Positions 33,108 to 42,079 of a DNA stretch of 64,000 nucleotides are shown one piece after another. Numbering within the stretch: position 1 is the first letter of the stretch; every line of letters starts with the position of its first letter. The notes under the pieces were generated by a model, which saw nothing but the letters and a program-made list of their open reading frames with translations, was not told the DNA's origin and made no database searches. The stretch comes from Thermohalobaculum sp039816045. Its GTDB lineage: Bacteria; Pseudomonadota; Alphaproteobacteria; Rhodobacterales; Rhodobacteraceae. The position numbers and the translations under genes were made by a program. The stretch is from the NCBI GenBank assembly GCA_039816045.1, contig JBCBYB010000018.1, positions 25,037 through 89,036 of the forward strand. Reading direction: 5' to 3'.

Positions 33108-34394
33108 ATGAACAGACTGGCGGAACTGCGTCAGGCCCTCGCCGCCAAGAAGGCAGAGGGTATGGCGCTGATCGAACAGCACGAAGCGGGCACGATGGAC
33201 AAGGCTGCATATGACGCGGCCTATCCGGCGATTGAGGCGGAGGTGACGCGCCTGACCGCTGAGTTGGCATCGCAGGAGGCTCTGGCGGAGGCTCGGCGCA
33301 CCATGCAGGCTACCACGTCCACGCCGGCCCTCTCGATCGGCACGGATGAACCGAACCCCGAGACCACAGCCGGCTTTAAGGATATGGCCGAATTCGCAAC
33401 CGCGGTTCGGTTTGCATGCAATCCGCATGGACAGGTCGTTGACAATCGGCTGAGCACTTTGGCAGCTACGCCGCAAGCGCCCCATCAGGGCGGCGGGTCG
33501 GCTGGCGAGGGTTATCTCTTGCCCCCTGAGTACCGTGATCAGCTTTGGGAGCTGATGCTTGAGGAAGACACATTCATTCAGCGAACAGACTATGAGCCCA
33601 CGGACAAACGCGAGGTGAAGCACCCGGTGGACGAAAGCACACCTTGGGGCACCTCGGGCATCCAAGCTTACTGGCAGTCCGAGGGCGTTAAGATGAATGC
33701 GTCCCGACAATCGACCGATGGGCGCAGCCTGCCCCTCAATGAAATCTATGTGCTCGTCGAGGCCACGGAAGAATTGCTGGAGGATGCGCCGCGCATGGCG
33801 AGCCGCCTCGGTGCGAAGTCTGCGCAGCGCATCAATTGGAAGATCGATGAGGGCGCACACTTCGGGAACGGTGCGGGCCGGCCGCAAGGTTGGTTCGCGT
33901 CAAAGGCGCTTGTGGAAGTCGCCAAGGAAAGTGGACAGGCCGCGGGCACGCTCACGGTGGCCAACCTCTCAAAGATGTATTCGCGCTTTATCCGTGTGCC
34001 CGGCGATACACCGCTCTGGATTGCGAATTCGGCCATCCTTCCGCAGCTGATCGGGCTGACCATCGGCAATCAGCCGGTTTGGGTGCCAGGCGGCTCGATC
34101 AACGGCGCGCCCGATGGGACCATCTTCGGAGCTCCGGTGATGTTCACGGAGCACGCCAAGGCGCTCGGAGCGAAGGGCGATATCTCGCTTGTGTCGCCGC
34201 GTGGCTATCATGCGCTCCGCCGGTCAAGCGGCCCACAGTTCGCCGTTTCGATGCACCTGCTGTTTGACTACAACATGCGAGCATTCCGTTGGGTCTTCCG
34301 CATGGGCGGTCAGCCGCATTTGTCGAAGCCGGTCAGCCCGCAGAATGGTTCGGATACCAAGTCTCACTTCGTCACGCTTGGCGCGCGGACCTAA
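33108..34394 (+). CDS. Major capsid protein (HK97 fold)
   Basis: 428 residues. The first 110 or so are a coiled-coil scaffold-like delta domain (RLAELRQALAAKKAEGMALIEQ). The fold proper shows DTFIQRTDYEPTDKREVKHP, LNEIYVLVEATEELLEDAPR, FGNGAGRPQGW and PVMFTEHAKALG. It builds the icosahedral shell after cleavage by the upstream protease. Preceded by AATGAGGAAATGAGGC. Confidence 0.93.
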   Translation: MNRLAELRQALAAKKAEGMALIEQHEAGTMDKAAYDAAYPAIEAEVTRLTAELASQEALAEARRTMQATTSTPALSIGTDEPNPETTAGFKDMAEFATAVRFACNPHGQVVDNRLSTLAATPQAPHQGGGSAGEGYLLPPEYRDQLWELMLEEDTFIQRTDYEPTDKREVKHPVDESTPWGTSGIQAYWQSEGVKMNASRQSTDGRSLPLNEIYVLVEATEELLEDAPRMASRLGAKSAQRINWKIDEGAHFGNGAGRPQGWFASKALVEVAKESGQAAGTLTVANLSKMYSRFIRVPGDTPLWIANSAILPQLIGLTIGNQPVWVPGGSINGAPDGTIFGAPVMFTEHAKALGAKGDISLVSPRGYHALRRSSGPQFAVSMHLLFDYNMRAFRWVFRMGGQPHLSKPVSPQNGSDTKSHFVTLGART

Positions 34395-34493
34395 GCGCAA
34401 AACATCGCCCCATCAATAGTGGATTTAGATCCGGCGGGCGGTGCCTGCCGGATGCTTCCTGAATGTCCTTCCTGAACACCCTGGAGACACAGC

Positions 34494-34940
34494 ATGCAAT
34501 CGCTTCTCGCTTCCGACCGCGCCGCGGTCGTGGGGGTAATCAACCCCGATCTGAACGCCGCCGGTACGGTCACAACCGCTTGGATAGAGGCCGGGCTGTT
34601 CAATTCCTTCCTGGCTGTGGTGATGGCCGGCACACTCGGCGCCAGCGCCACGCTTGATGCCAAGATCGAGCAGGCAACCGACGCCGCCGGCACCGACGCA
34701 AAAGATGTGGAAGACAAGGCAATCACACAGCTGACCAAGGCCGGCGGTGATGATGACGCTCAAGCGATCATCAATATCGCTCCGGACGATCTCGATCTAA
34801 TCAACAACTTCGGGTTCTTCCGTGTCAGCATGACCGTGGCCACTGCCAGCTCGGATAGCGCGGTCACTGTGCTTGGCCTGGAGCCCCGTTATGGCCCGGC
34901 CTCCGCAAACGATCTGGCCACTGTCGCAGAGATCGTCTGA
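34494..34940 (+). CDS. Small structural protein, possible capsid decoration or head protein
   Basis: 148 residues, no firm family. Thr/Ala-rich beta sequence (TVTTAWIEAGLFNSFLAVVMAG, VSMTVATASSDSAVTVLGLEPR) resembles virion surface proteins. Location between capsid and head-tail connector genes supports a head role. A GC-rich hairpin lies just upstream at about 34429-34453. Confidence 0.6.
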   Translation: MQSLLASDRAAVVGVINPDLNAAGTVTTAWIEAGLFNSFLAVVMAGTLGASATLDAKIEQATDAAGTDAKDVEDKAITQLTKAGGDDDAQAIINIAPDDLDLINNFGFFRVSMTVATASSDSAVTVLGLEPRYGPASANDLATVAEIV

Positions 34941-34949
34941 GGCCCAGCC

Positions 34950-35522
34950 ATGACCATCTCAGTTCTCAGCACGCCCGCACCGGGTGGCGAGCCTTTGACG
35001 CTTGATGAGGCAAAGGACCACGTCGCGTTTCGAGGGACCGATAAGGATGCGCTTCTGACGACGCTTATTGGTGAGGCGCGTGCTGAGGCTGAGGCGATCA
35101 TAAATCAGCATCTTATCACTCGGAGAGTGCGGCTGACGCTCGATCGGTTCCCAGCGAATATCGTTCTGCCGGTCTGGCCGGTGCGGGCTGTCCACCAAGT
35201 GGCTTACGATGATCGTGACGGTGTTGAGCAGGTTCTAGACGCCAGCGCTTGGAAACTGCGGACCAGCCGGCGGCCCTATGAGATCTGGCCCGCCTATGGC
35301 CAGAGCTGGCCAAGCACGCGCGGCGATATTGATGATGTCCGGATTGATATCGATGTGGGCTATTCGACGCCGGGGGAAATGTCTGCGGCGATCAAGACGG
35401 CAATCAAGCTAATCCTTGGGACGCGCTATGCACACCGCGAAGACGTGGTTGTCGGCACGGTTGCGGCTGAACTGCCGTCCAGCGCCTCCCGTCTCCTAAT
35501 GCCGCACAAGTTCTGGACCTGA
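34950..35522 (+). CDS. Head-tail connector protein (gp6-like)
   Basis: 190 residues. GEPLTLDEAKDHVAF at the N-terminus and LITRRVRLTLDRFP, then YSTPGEMSAAIKTAIKLILGTRY match phage connector proteins of the HK97 gp6/SPP1 gp15 type, which sit under the portal. Confidence 0.85.
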   Translation: MTISVLSTPAPGGEPLTLDEAKDHVAFRGTDKDALLTTLIGEARAEAEAIINQHLITRRVRLTLDRFPANIVLPVWPVRAVHQVAYDDRDGVEQVLDASAWKLRTSRRPYEIWPAYGQSWPSTRGDIDDVRIDIDVGYSTPGEMSAAIKTAIKLILGTRYAHREDVVVGTVAAELPSSASRLLMPHKFWT

Positions 35523-35523
35523 T

Positions 35524-35862
35524 ATGCGCGCGGGAAAGCTGAACACACGCTGCGACTTTGATCGGTCGGTGAAGATCCCCAACGGTGGCGGTGGGGAGGA
35601 TCTTGATTGGACTTTTCAGTTTTGGGTGTGGGGTGCGTTGGTCATGCCGTCACTAAGGGCGCAGCAAGAAGCAATTGCTGCGGGAGCAAAGCAGTCGGTG
35701 ACAGTGGCCACGATAACTGTGCCGGAGGACAGCGGCACCACGGCGCTGATCGATGCGACCTGGCGCGTCACAGCAGAGGGGCGGGTGTGGAACATCTTGG
35801 AGGTTCGCCCGCCAATTGATCGATTTATTCGCATGTCGGTTGAGACTGGCAGCGCAATCTGA
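35524..35862 (+). CDS. Head closure/head-tail adaptor protein
   Basis: 112 residues, SPP1 gp16-like. It begins MRAGKLNTRCDFDRSVKIPNG and ends with the usual NILEVRPPIDRFIRMSVE strand. It plugs the portal after packaging. Confidence 0.82.
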   Translation: MRAGKLNTRCDFDRSVKIPNGGGGEDLDWTFQFWVWGALVMPSLRAQQEAIAAGAKQSVTVATITVPEDSGTTALIDATWRVTAEGRVWNILEVRPPIDRFIRMSVETGSAI

Positions 35863-35872
35863 GGTCTGAGAT

Positions 35873-36283
35873 ATGGCAAGCAAAATGGTGGGCGTGCGCG
35901 AGTATCGCACCGCGCTGAAAGATGCGCCTGAAGATCTGCAGCGCGAAGTTTTCGGCGCGATCAAGCAGACTGTTGATGGCGTGCATGGCCGCGGCAAGGC
36001 AAACCTTGCGGCGATGACAGACGAGCAGTCTGGCACCTTGCGGCGGCTCTATCGAAAGACCACGTCGCGGCGCAGTCTTTCAGGCCGCGTTGGGTACCTG
36101 TCCGACGCCGCGCGGTTCGACGTTTTTTATGCGCGGTTCATCCATGACGGGACTATCCACATGCCCGCCCGGCCGTTTCACGGCAACGCGATCGAGGCGG
36201 AGCAAGAGCTTGATCAAGCCCGGATGGTCAAGGCGCGCGACAACCTCTTGGCTGCGCTCGGCGGTCGGGGTGCGCGTCGGTGA
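35873..36283 (+). CDS. HK97 gp10-like neck/tail-completion protein
   Basis: 136 residues. Features typical of the gp10 family: helical N-terminus, then a Y/F-rich core ending FIHDGTIHMPARPF. The family connects the neck to the tail tube. It overlaps the next gene by 4 bp. Confidence 0.8.
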   Translation: MASKMVGVREYRTALKDAPEDLQREVFGAIKQTVDGVHGRGKANLAAMTDEQSGTLRRLYRKTTSRRSLSGRVGYLSDAARFDVFYARFIHDGTIHMPARPFHGNAIEAEQELDQARMVKARDNLLAALGGRGARR

Positions 36284-36702
36284 CCGCTTCGCAGGCATGG
36301 CCATTGCAGCAAGCGCTTTATGCGCGGTTGTCTGTACTGCTGGCAGGACGGGCGCCGGATGGATCGGATGTGCCGGTCTATGACCATGCGCCGCAAAACC
36401 CGCCCCAAGTGCATGCTCGCTTGGATGGGTCAAACATTGTGCCCGGACAGGTGAAGTCCCGCAAAGCGCGGCATTTCTTCACGGTGCACGTGTTTGATCG
36501 CCCCACCTCTGAGGGCTCTGTGACCCGTGGTCAGCGGGTGGTGAAAGAACTGCAGTCGACGATTGTCGGCGGCTTGGAGGGGTGGACACCGGCCGTGACG
36601 GGTGCGTCGGCGGTGCAGCACGAAAACTCGGATATCGCACCTGATCAAGATGGGCTGACGCAGCATGCGGACAGCCGGTTTTCCATCTATATAGGAGACT
36701 GA
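36280..36702 (+). CDS. Tail terminator/completion protein (DUF3168)
   Basis: 140 residues. QALYARLSVLLAGR...VPVYDHAPQN, then FFTVHVFDRPTSEGSVTRGQ and a final RFSIYIGD are typical of DUF3168, which ends tail polymerisation. Confidence 0.82.
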   Translation: MTASQAWPLQQALYARLSVLLAGRAPDGSDVPVYDHAPQNPPQVHARLDGSNIVPGQVKSRKARHFFTVHVFDRPTSEGSVTRGQRVVKELQSTIVGGLEGWTPAVTGASAVQHENSDIAPDQDGLTQHADSRFSIYIGD

Positions 36703-36705
36703 CAG

Positions 36706-37113
36706 ATGGGTACGCCGCTACTTGGTGAAAACCTGCTGGCGCAGATCGAGATCTCTAGCGCGCTGACAACGATTGCGTGCCAGGGCGATTTGACACTGCA
36801 GACGGGGCGCACGCTGGAAATCAGCCGCACGAAGAACTGTAACCACCCTTTCTATCGAAATGCCGGTTACACGGCATCATTCACGATCGAGCTTGAAGTG
36901 CCGATGCATGCCACCCATACGGCGCTGCGGAATGCGGATCAGGCGCAGGCTCCTGTAAACATCGCGCTGGTTTCCGCCATTACAGGCGCGCCCACTTGGA
37001 CCGGGCCAGGCTATGTTGTCTTGCAACAGCTTACATTCCCAACGGAAGGCCCTGCGACTTGGGAGGTCGGCTTTGCTTGGGTTGACGATCCGACCTATGC
37101 GCTGGTGGCGTAA
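36706..37113 (+). CDS. Major tail tube protein
   Basis: 135 residues, TP901-1/GTA-type. A beta-rich protein with a GRTLEISRTKNCNHPFYRN segment and a WEVGFAWVDDPTY end. It is followed directly by the tail chaperone genes, as expected for tube proteins. Confidence 0.8.
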   Translation: MGTPLLGENLLAQIEISSALTTIACQGDLTLQTGRTLEISRTKNCNHPFYRNAGYTASFTIELEVPMHATHTALRNADQAQAPVNIALVSAITGAPTWTGPGYVVLQQLTFPTEGPATWEVGFAWVDDPTYALVA

Positions 37114-37118
37114 CCCGG

Positions 37119-37595
37119 ATGGCTGACGTTATGATGCAGATGGCGGGCGGGGACTGGCGTCTCCGTCCGACCTTTCGCGCGATGCGGGAGATCGAGGCGC
37201 GCACGCAAAGCTCTTGCGCGACGCTGTTGCAGCTGCTGTCCAGAATGGAATTGCATGCATCCGAGATGGCGCAGATCTGCTGTCTTGGCCTGCAGGAAGG
37301 CGGTGAAACGCAAGCTGATCCGGAGGCCGTTGGAAACCGTCTGTTTGAGGCGGGGATTACCAGTGATGCCGTTCGGACTGGTGTTGCTGAGTATTTGATT
37401 GCTCTGCTCTACGCCCCGGATGATGTGCGAAAAAAGGCCGCTGGGGAGTGGTGGAAAGAGATCGCACGGACTACCTCGCTGACCTTCTCGGTGTTGCCGA
37501 CAGCCTCGGGTGGCGACCCGAAGACCTGTGGTCAGCCACTCCCCGAGAGTTCTGGGCAGTCGTCAAGGCCCGGCGTCAAACCCACGAGCATCTAA
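37119..37595 (+). CDS. Tail assembly chaperone, short (zero-frame) product
   Basis: 158 residues if read in the zero frame. The first 105 residues look like GTA/phage tail chaperones (WRLRPTFRAMREIEARTQ, YLIALLYAPDDVRKK), but sequence after the slippery site is Ser/Pro-rich and unlike a folded domain. It is the G-type partner of a frameshift pair that coats the tape measure during tail assembly. Confidence 0.75.
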   Translation: MADVMMQMAGGDWRLRPTFRAMREIEARTQSSCATLLQLLSRMELHASEMAQICCLGLQEGGETQADPEAVGNRLFEAGITSDAVRTGVAEYLIALLYAPDDVRKKAAGEWWKEIARTTSLTFSVLPTASGGDPKTCGQPLPESSGQSSRPGVKPTSI

Positions 37596-37651
37596 AGCGG
37601 CCGCGGCCGTCGCCTTCTGGCGGGGGCATGCGGTCCGGACGCAAGCGATAA
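37119..37651 (+). CDS. Tail assembly chaperone, -1 frameshift (GT-type) fusion
   Basis: At 37430-37436 the in-frame heptamer A_AAA_AAG lets ribosomes slip back one base. The new frame continues DYLADLLGVADSLGWRPED and LWSATPREFWAVVKARR to a stop at 37651. These residues resemble the T domain of small tail chaperones, better than the zero-frame tail does. The fused product would be about 177 residues and precedes the tape measure gene by 3 bp. Confidence 0.75.
37430..37436 (+). promoter_or_regulatory. Programmed -1 frameshift slippery site
   Basis: A_AAA_AAG in the zero frame (codons 105-106 of the chaperone), the same heptamer as in E. coli dnaX. The next 15 bases are GC-rich and could slow the ribosome. 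Both frames are open across the site. Confidence 0.8.
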
Positions 37652-37654
37652 ACC

Positions 37655-40480
37655 ATGCCATTCGAACGCAGAATTGAAACGCGATACGACGCGTCAACCA
37701 CCGGCTTTGACCGGGGAACGCGTCGCGTCGAGCAACAGCTTGCGCGACTGGAGCGCACGGCCGATCGACGGCTTTCGGGCTTGGATCGCCGTTTTGAGCG
37801 GTCTGCGCGATCGGTCCAGCGCCTCAATCAAGCGTTGGTCGGGCTGGCGAGTGGCGCGGCGCTGCGCGGCTTTGATGGCGTCGTGCGCAGCGCCATCAAT
37901 GAAATCGACAACATTGCCAAATCCGCTGACCGGATTGGCATCACGACGGACGCGCTGCAGGAGCTGAGAGCGGCGGCCAATCTGTCTGACGTCTCAGATC
38001 AAGCGCTTGAAAGCGGCTTGGGGCGCCTGGCGCGCACGGCGCTCGACGCGTCGCGCGGCTTGGCTGCGCCAGCGCGCGCGTTTCAAGAGCTGGGGATTGA
38101 AGTCGTTGGCGTCGACGGTGAGTTGAAATCAATCGAGCAGCTGTTGGCAGAGGTCTCGGACGGCATCGCAGTTCTCGGGAATGAGACGCGTCAGGCCGGC
38201 TTGGCACAAGAGATCTTTGGCCGGGCCGGGCGTCAGCTGTTGCCGCTGTTGGCTGGTGGCAGCGGTGCCATTGAAGACCAGCGCCAGCGCTGGCGTGAGC
38301 TTGGGCGCACGATTGACGCTGAATTCATTCGTCAGACGGTTGATGCAAAGGACGCGTTGACGCTGATCGATGCGGCGGTGCGCGCGAACACGACAGTGGC
38401 CTTGGCCAATCTCGGACCGCTGCTTGTGCGTGTCTCGGGTTTCTTCGCTGATCTCTCCGCCGTCTTGCCCGGCAATGCCGAGGAATTCCAGAGCTTCGCC
38501 AACGCGCTGCAGGTGACCGCGTTGGCCGCCGGGACGCTGATCGGCGCGCGAGCATTGGGCGGCGTGACCCGAGCGATTGCCGCCGGATCGGCCGCGCGGG
38601 CAGAGGCGGTGGTTCAAGCGCGCGCTTTGGTCGCGACAACGCGGGCAGAGGTTGCAGCGGCTGAGCAGAGCGTTGTGAGCAAGGGGCAGGTTTTCTTTGC
38701 TCAGCAACGAAACGCGACTTCGGCGCGCGGACTTGAGCGCGCGAAGGCGAGCCTGGTTGCTGCAAATGGCCGTCTGACCGCCGCGCAGGCGCGAGCGACG
38801 GCGGCGTCAAGTGCACTGTCGGTTGCGCAAGGCAGGCTGTCGATTGCTACCCGTGCGACCACCACGGCGGTGGGGGTGTTGCGCGGGGCGCTGGCCTTTT
38901 TTGGTGGTGTTCCCGGCCTCATTCTTACCGCTGCAGCTGCTGTCGCGTTCTTTGCCACATCGGTTAGTGATGCGTCTGCTGATCTGCAGAACGCGGAAGG
39001 CAGTGTCGCTGCTCTACAGGGTGCAATCCAAGGTGTGGAGCAAGCACAGCAGGCATACCAAACCGCGATCAGCGCCACGGCTGGCGTACAGACAAGCGCA
39101 TCCAATCGGATCGTGGCTGACACACGGCGTGAGTTCGAAGCCAAGAAACGTTTGCTCGAGTTGGAGGCGGATCGCCAGCGCGCGCTGCAGCGTTTGCGCT
39201 TGGCTGAAATCGAGAGCACGACGCGCGAGTTGGCGTCGGCGAATTCACGCGTACAAGAGGCGCGCGATCCGAATGCCTTTTTCCTGACCGGCGCGCAGCG
39301 CCGCAATCAAGAGGGGCTGTTTTCCAGCCAAGCGCGGCGCTTGCTCTCCGATCTCCAGCGATTGAACGCGGAAGCCGATTTGGTCGACGCCGCGTTGTCG
39401 CGGATCGACACGGCGGTTTCATCGGGCTTTGCTGAACCGGAAAACCCGCCCGCCGTGTCGACAGGCGGCGGCGCTGCGGTTCGTGATGAGCGCGATGCTT
39501 ATGCCGAATTGATCGAGTTTGCGGCCGATCGCCAACAGCAGCTGCGCGATGAAATCGACATTACGCGGGCCGCGGCCGATCAGGTGACAGAGCTTACCAT
39601 CCGTCGGCAATTGCTGGCCGAAGCTCGGCAAGCGGGTATCGATCTTGGAGAGGCTGAGATTGCCCAGCTGGGCGCCATTGCGGCGGCGGAGGCCAGGCTT
39701 ACCGAAAACCTGGAGCAGCTGCGCCAGGCGCGCGAGGTTGTCGACAGTGTTACGCAATCGAGCCTCACCACAGAAGAGTGGATGTTGGCATCGCGTGAGC
39801 GGTTGGAAGCGCTCTTGCCCTCCATTATCGAGCTGGTGGGAGATGAAGCCCGCGCGCAAGAGATCCTTGGGGAGGCTATACGTCAGGCGAACCAAGAGAT
39901 TGCCGACACATCACCTTATCAAGATCTGTCGCGCGAGCTTTTGGATATCGCGCAAAGCGCAGAGACAGGTGAGGAAGCGCTGCGGCGTTTCTTGAATGCT
40001 CTGGCAGAGATCGCCCTGCAAGACTTTATCGACGTGCTTGGCGGCCGAGATGCAAGCCGACCCTTCGGCGGGATCTTTGAGGGGATCATCAACGGACTTT
40101 CAAATGTGGAGCTGTTCAACAGCGGCGGCCCCACAGGAGGCGTCCGCAACCGCCCGGCCGGAATTGTGCACGGTCAAGAGTTTGTCATTCGGGCTGGACC
40201 AGCGCAGCAATACGCGCCGCTCTTGGAGGCGATCAACTCTGGTCTGCCTTCCTTCAATGTGGGGGGCATGGTGGCGCCTGCAATCCAGCCCGTTTCGGTT
40301 CCGAGTGTACCGGTGATGGCAGCGCCTTCGGTCAACGTGCAAATGGGCGGCACGGTGATCAACAACTCTGGCAGTGAACTTTCTCCCGCTGCGTTGCGGG
40401 AGTTGGATCGGCGTGACAACGCCTTGTTGGAAGAGATTGCTGAAATGAACTACCGCGATCCTGGGTCTTTGCCGCCATGA
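37655..40480 (+). CDS. Tail tape measure protein
   Basis: 941 residues. Long helical/coiled-coil protein: heptad-rich start (RRVEQQLARLERTADRRL), an RIGITTDALQELRAAANLSD segment typical of TMPs, membrane-like segments around residues 410-440 (LAFFGGVPGLILTAAAAVAFF) and a Gly-rich C-terminus. It fixes tail length; about 0.15 nm per residue would give a tail near 140 nm. Confidence 0.9.
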   Translation: MPFERRIETRYDASTTGFDRGTRRVEQQLARLERTADRRLSGLDRRFERSARSVQRLNQALVGLASGAALRGFDGVVRSAINEIDNIAKSADRIGITTDALQELRAAANLSDVSDQALESGLGRLARTALDASRGLAAPARAFQELGIEVVGVDGELKSIEQLLAEVSDGIAVLGNETRQAGLAQEIFGRAGRQLLPLLAGGSGAIEDQRQRWRELGRTIDAEFIRQTVDAKDALTLIDAAVRANTTVALANLGPLLVRVSGFFADLSAVLPGNAEEFQSFANALQVTALAAGTLIGARALGGVTRAIAAGSAARAEAVVQARALVATTRAEVAAAEQSVVSKGQVFFAQQRNATSARGLERAKASLVAANGRLTAAQARATAASSALSVAQGRLSIATRATTTAVGVLRGALAFFGGVPGLILTAAAAVAFFATSVSDASADLQNAEGSVAALQGAIQGVEQAQQAYQTAISATAGVQTSASNRIVADTRREFEAKKRLLELEADRQRALQRLRLAEIESTTRELASANSRVQEARDPNAFFLTGAQRRNQEGLFSSQARRLLSDLQRLNAEADLVDAALSRIDTAVSSGFAEPENPPAVSTGGGAAVRDERDAYAELIEFAADRQQQLRDEIDITRAAADQVTELTIRRQLLAEARQAGIDLGEAEIAQLGAIAAAEARLTENLEQLRQAREVVDSVTQSSLTTEEWMLASRERLEALLPSIIELVGDEARAQEILGEAIRQANQEIADTSPYQDLSRELLDIAQSAETGEEALRRFLNALAEIALQDFIDVLGGRDASRPFGGIFEGIINGLSNVELFNSGGPTGGVRNRPAGIVHGQEFVIRAGPAQQYAPLLEAINSGLPSFNVGGMVAPAIQPVSVPSVPVMAAPSVNVQMGGTVINNSGSELSPAALRELDRRDNALLEEIAEMNYRDPGSLPP

Positions 40481-41157
40481 GAAATGTTGTGACCTTGCCC
40501 GCTAAGCTTGTGGGTCAATCGCACTATTCAGACCCTCACCGCGTGGTGGTCAATTTGCGAATGGATGGAACGCCCGGCCAGGTGACAGAGATCGGCCAAG
40601 CATCGCGGCTCATAATTGGCGGTGAGACCGTGCGCGAAAACGCCTATCTGCTGGACGGGTTCTTGGATGCTTTGCAGGGTGGTGTCAGCCTGGCGGCGCT
40701 GTGGGACAGCGAAATGCGTGTGCGCAACGGCTGGCAAGACGCGATTTCCGGTGCGGGAGATGCTGAGCTGTTTTGGACGGGTGGCGCCATGGCTGATGAG
40801 GCCGGCGCCTCTCGAAGCGTGCTCGGTCTCGGTTCGGTTGTTCAGGGCTCCACAAGCTTGTCGTTGTCTGGGCTGCTTGCCAATGAGGTTTGCCCTGCCG
40901 GCACGTGGGTTCGGGCGGGCGACTTTCGGTACCGCACCATGACCAATGTCGTTGCCGATGGGTCCGGAGCGGCGGCGCTGACGCTTTCCCGGCCCGCGGT
41001 AACATCCGAGGCTGCGCGGTATCCGGGCGACTTTGTCGTTGGGCAGTTGGTCGAGGGGGATATCGGGCAGTCAGATGAGAATGGTGTTCGGCAGTGGTCT
41101 ATGACCTTCGTGGAGATTTACGAAGCTGAAGTTGATGGGGGCTTTGTGTATCTCTGA
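40477..41157 (+). CDS. Distal tail/baseplate protein
   Basis: 226 residues directly after the tape measure, overlapping it by 4 bp. Beta-rich (LIIGGETVRENAYLLDGFLD, ending WSMTFVEIYEAEVDGGFVYL). The position corresponds to Dit-like proteins; no closer family recognised. Confidence 0.65.
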   Translation: MRNVVTLPAKLVGQSHYSDPHRVVVNLRMDGTPGQVTEIGQASRLIIGGETVRENAYLLDGFLDALQGGVSLAALWDSEMRVRNGWQDAISGAGDAELFWTGGAMADEAGASRSVLGLGSVVQGSTSLSLSGLLANEVCPAGTWVRAGDFRYRTMTNVVADGSGAAALTLSRPAVTSEAARYPGDFVVGQLVEGDIGQSDENGVRQWSMTFVEIYEAEVDGGFVYL

Positions 41158-41729
41158 TGGCTTGGGGCTCGATCGATCCCAATCCGGCATGGGATGCGCG
41201 ATTGCAGGCGGATGTCACGCGCCTTGCTTGGTTTCTGTTCCTTGACTGGCCGTCTGGACAAATCCGCGTGTCTACGCACTATCGGACCGTCACGGCGCTT
41301 GACGAAGATTGGACTGGTGTCGGCCAATTCGCATCAATCAAGATCGGCAACGTTAAGCGAAACGGTGCGCTTGTCACAGTGACGGTCGGCCTTCAGAACC
41401 TTCCGGCAGACGTAATCGACGGGACTGTTCAAAATGACGCCATCGGTCGTGATGGTGTCATCTATTGCGGGCTGTTCGATGAGGCTTGGCAGGATGTCGT
41501 ATTAGACCCGCTGTTTACGGGGGTGATCCACCAACCCGGAAAACTCGCGAGCCGGCGTGAAGATGGTCGTTGGGTGACGAACGCGTCTCTAGAGATCTCC
41601 AATGGGCTTTCGCCTCGCCATGCCATTGAGAACCACTATAGCGAACAAACCGCAGAGCCAGGCGATACAGCCTGGCGTCATACGCAGGACGTCGCGCGAA
41701 GCCTGCCATGGCCAACAGCGATAAGGTGA
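41157..41729 (+). CDS. Baseplate hub-like tail protein
   Basis: 190 residues. WFLFLDWPSGQIRVSTHYRT and the end SLEISNGLSPRHAIENHYSE, RHTQDVARSLPWP are like DUF2163-type tail hub proteins that follow Dit genes in phages and GTAs of this clade. It overlaps both neighbours. Confidence 0.65.
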   Translation: MAWGSIDPNPAWDARLQADVTRLAWFLFLDWPSGQIRVSTHYRTVTALDEDWTGVGQFASIKIGNVKRNGALVTVTVGLQNLPADVIDGTVQNDAIGRDGVIYCGLFDEAWQDVVLDPLFTGVIHQPGKLASRREDGRWVTNASLEISNGLSPRHAIENHYSEQTAEPGDTAWRHTQDVARSLPWPTAIR

Positions 41730-42079
41730 TAGAGGCCATGATGCGCCCGTTTGTTTGGGGGCAGTGCGATTGCTGTTTAGCGGTCTGCGATGCGCTTGTG
41801 GCTATGGGCCTGCCTGATCCAGCGGCGGCATATCGCGGCCGGTATCATTGTGAGGAAACTGCGCGCGCGGTGATGGGTGGCAGTGTTGAGGATGTTGCCG
41901 AGCGCGAGGGCGCCCGTCTCGGTTGGCCAGAGGTTGCGCCCACCCTTTCGCGCCATGGCGATGTGGGTGTGGTGCAGAACAGCCTGATGCTGCGGTTGGG
42001 CTCGCGCTGGGTGGGCAAGAGCCTTAAGGGGATTGTGGTGACCAAGCACGTCAGGCGCGCTTGGAGGCCCCTGGCGTGA
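41708..42079 (+). CDS. DUF6950/NlpC-P60-like tail protein
   Basis: 123 residues. RPFVWGQCDCCLAVCDALVAMGL has the Cys-centred helix start of NlpC/P60-like folds, and LSRHGDVGVVQNS supplies a possible His. In siphophages the equivalent gene encodes a tail-tip peptidase or plug. Catalysis is unproven. A GTGA overlap links it to the next gene. Confidence 0.7.
   Translation: MANSDKVIEAMMRPFVWGQCDCCLAVCDALVAMGLPDPAAAYRGRYHCEETARAVMGGSVEDVAEREGARLGWPEVAPTLSRHGDVGVVQNSLMLRLGSRWVGKSLKGIVVTKHVRRAWRPLA

Noticed and set aside
31971..33887. Very long reverse-strand frame opposite the portal, protease and capsid genes
   Set aside because: It is antisense to well-supported head genes, has poor composition (Arg, His, Cys rich) and no homologous motif; GC-rich DNA gives such shadows.
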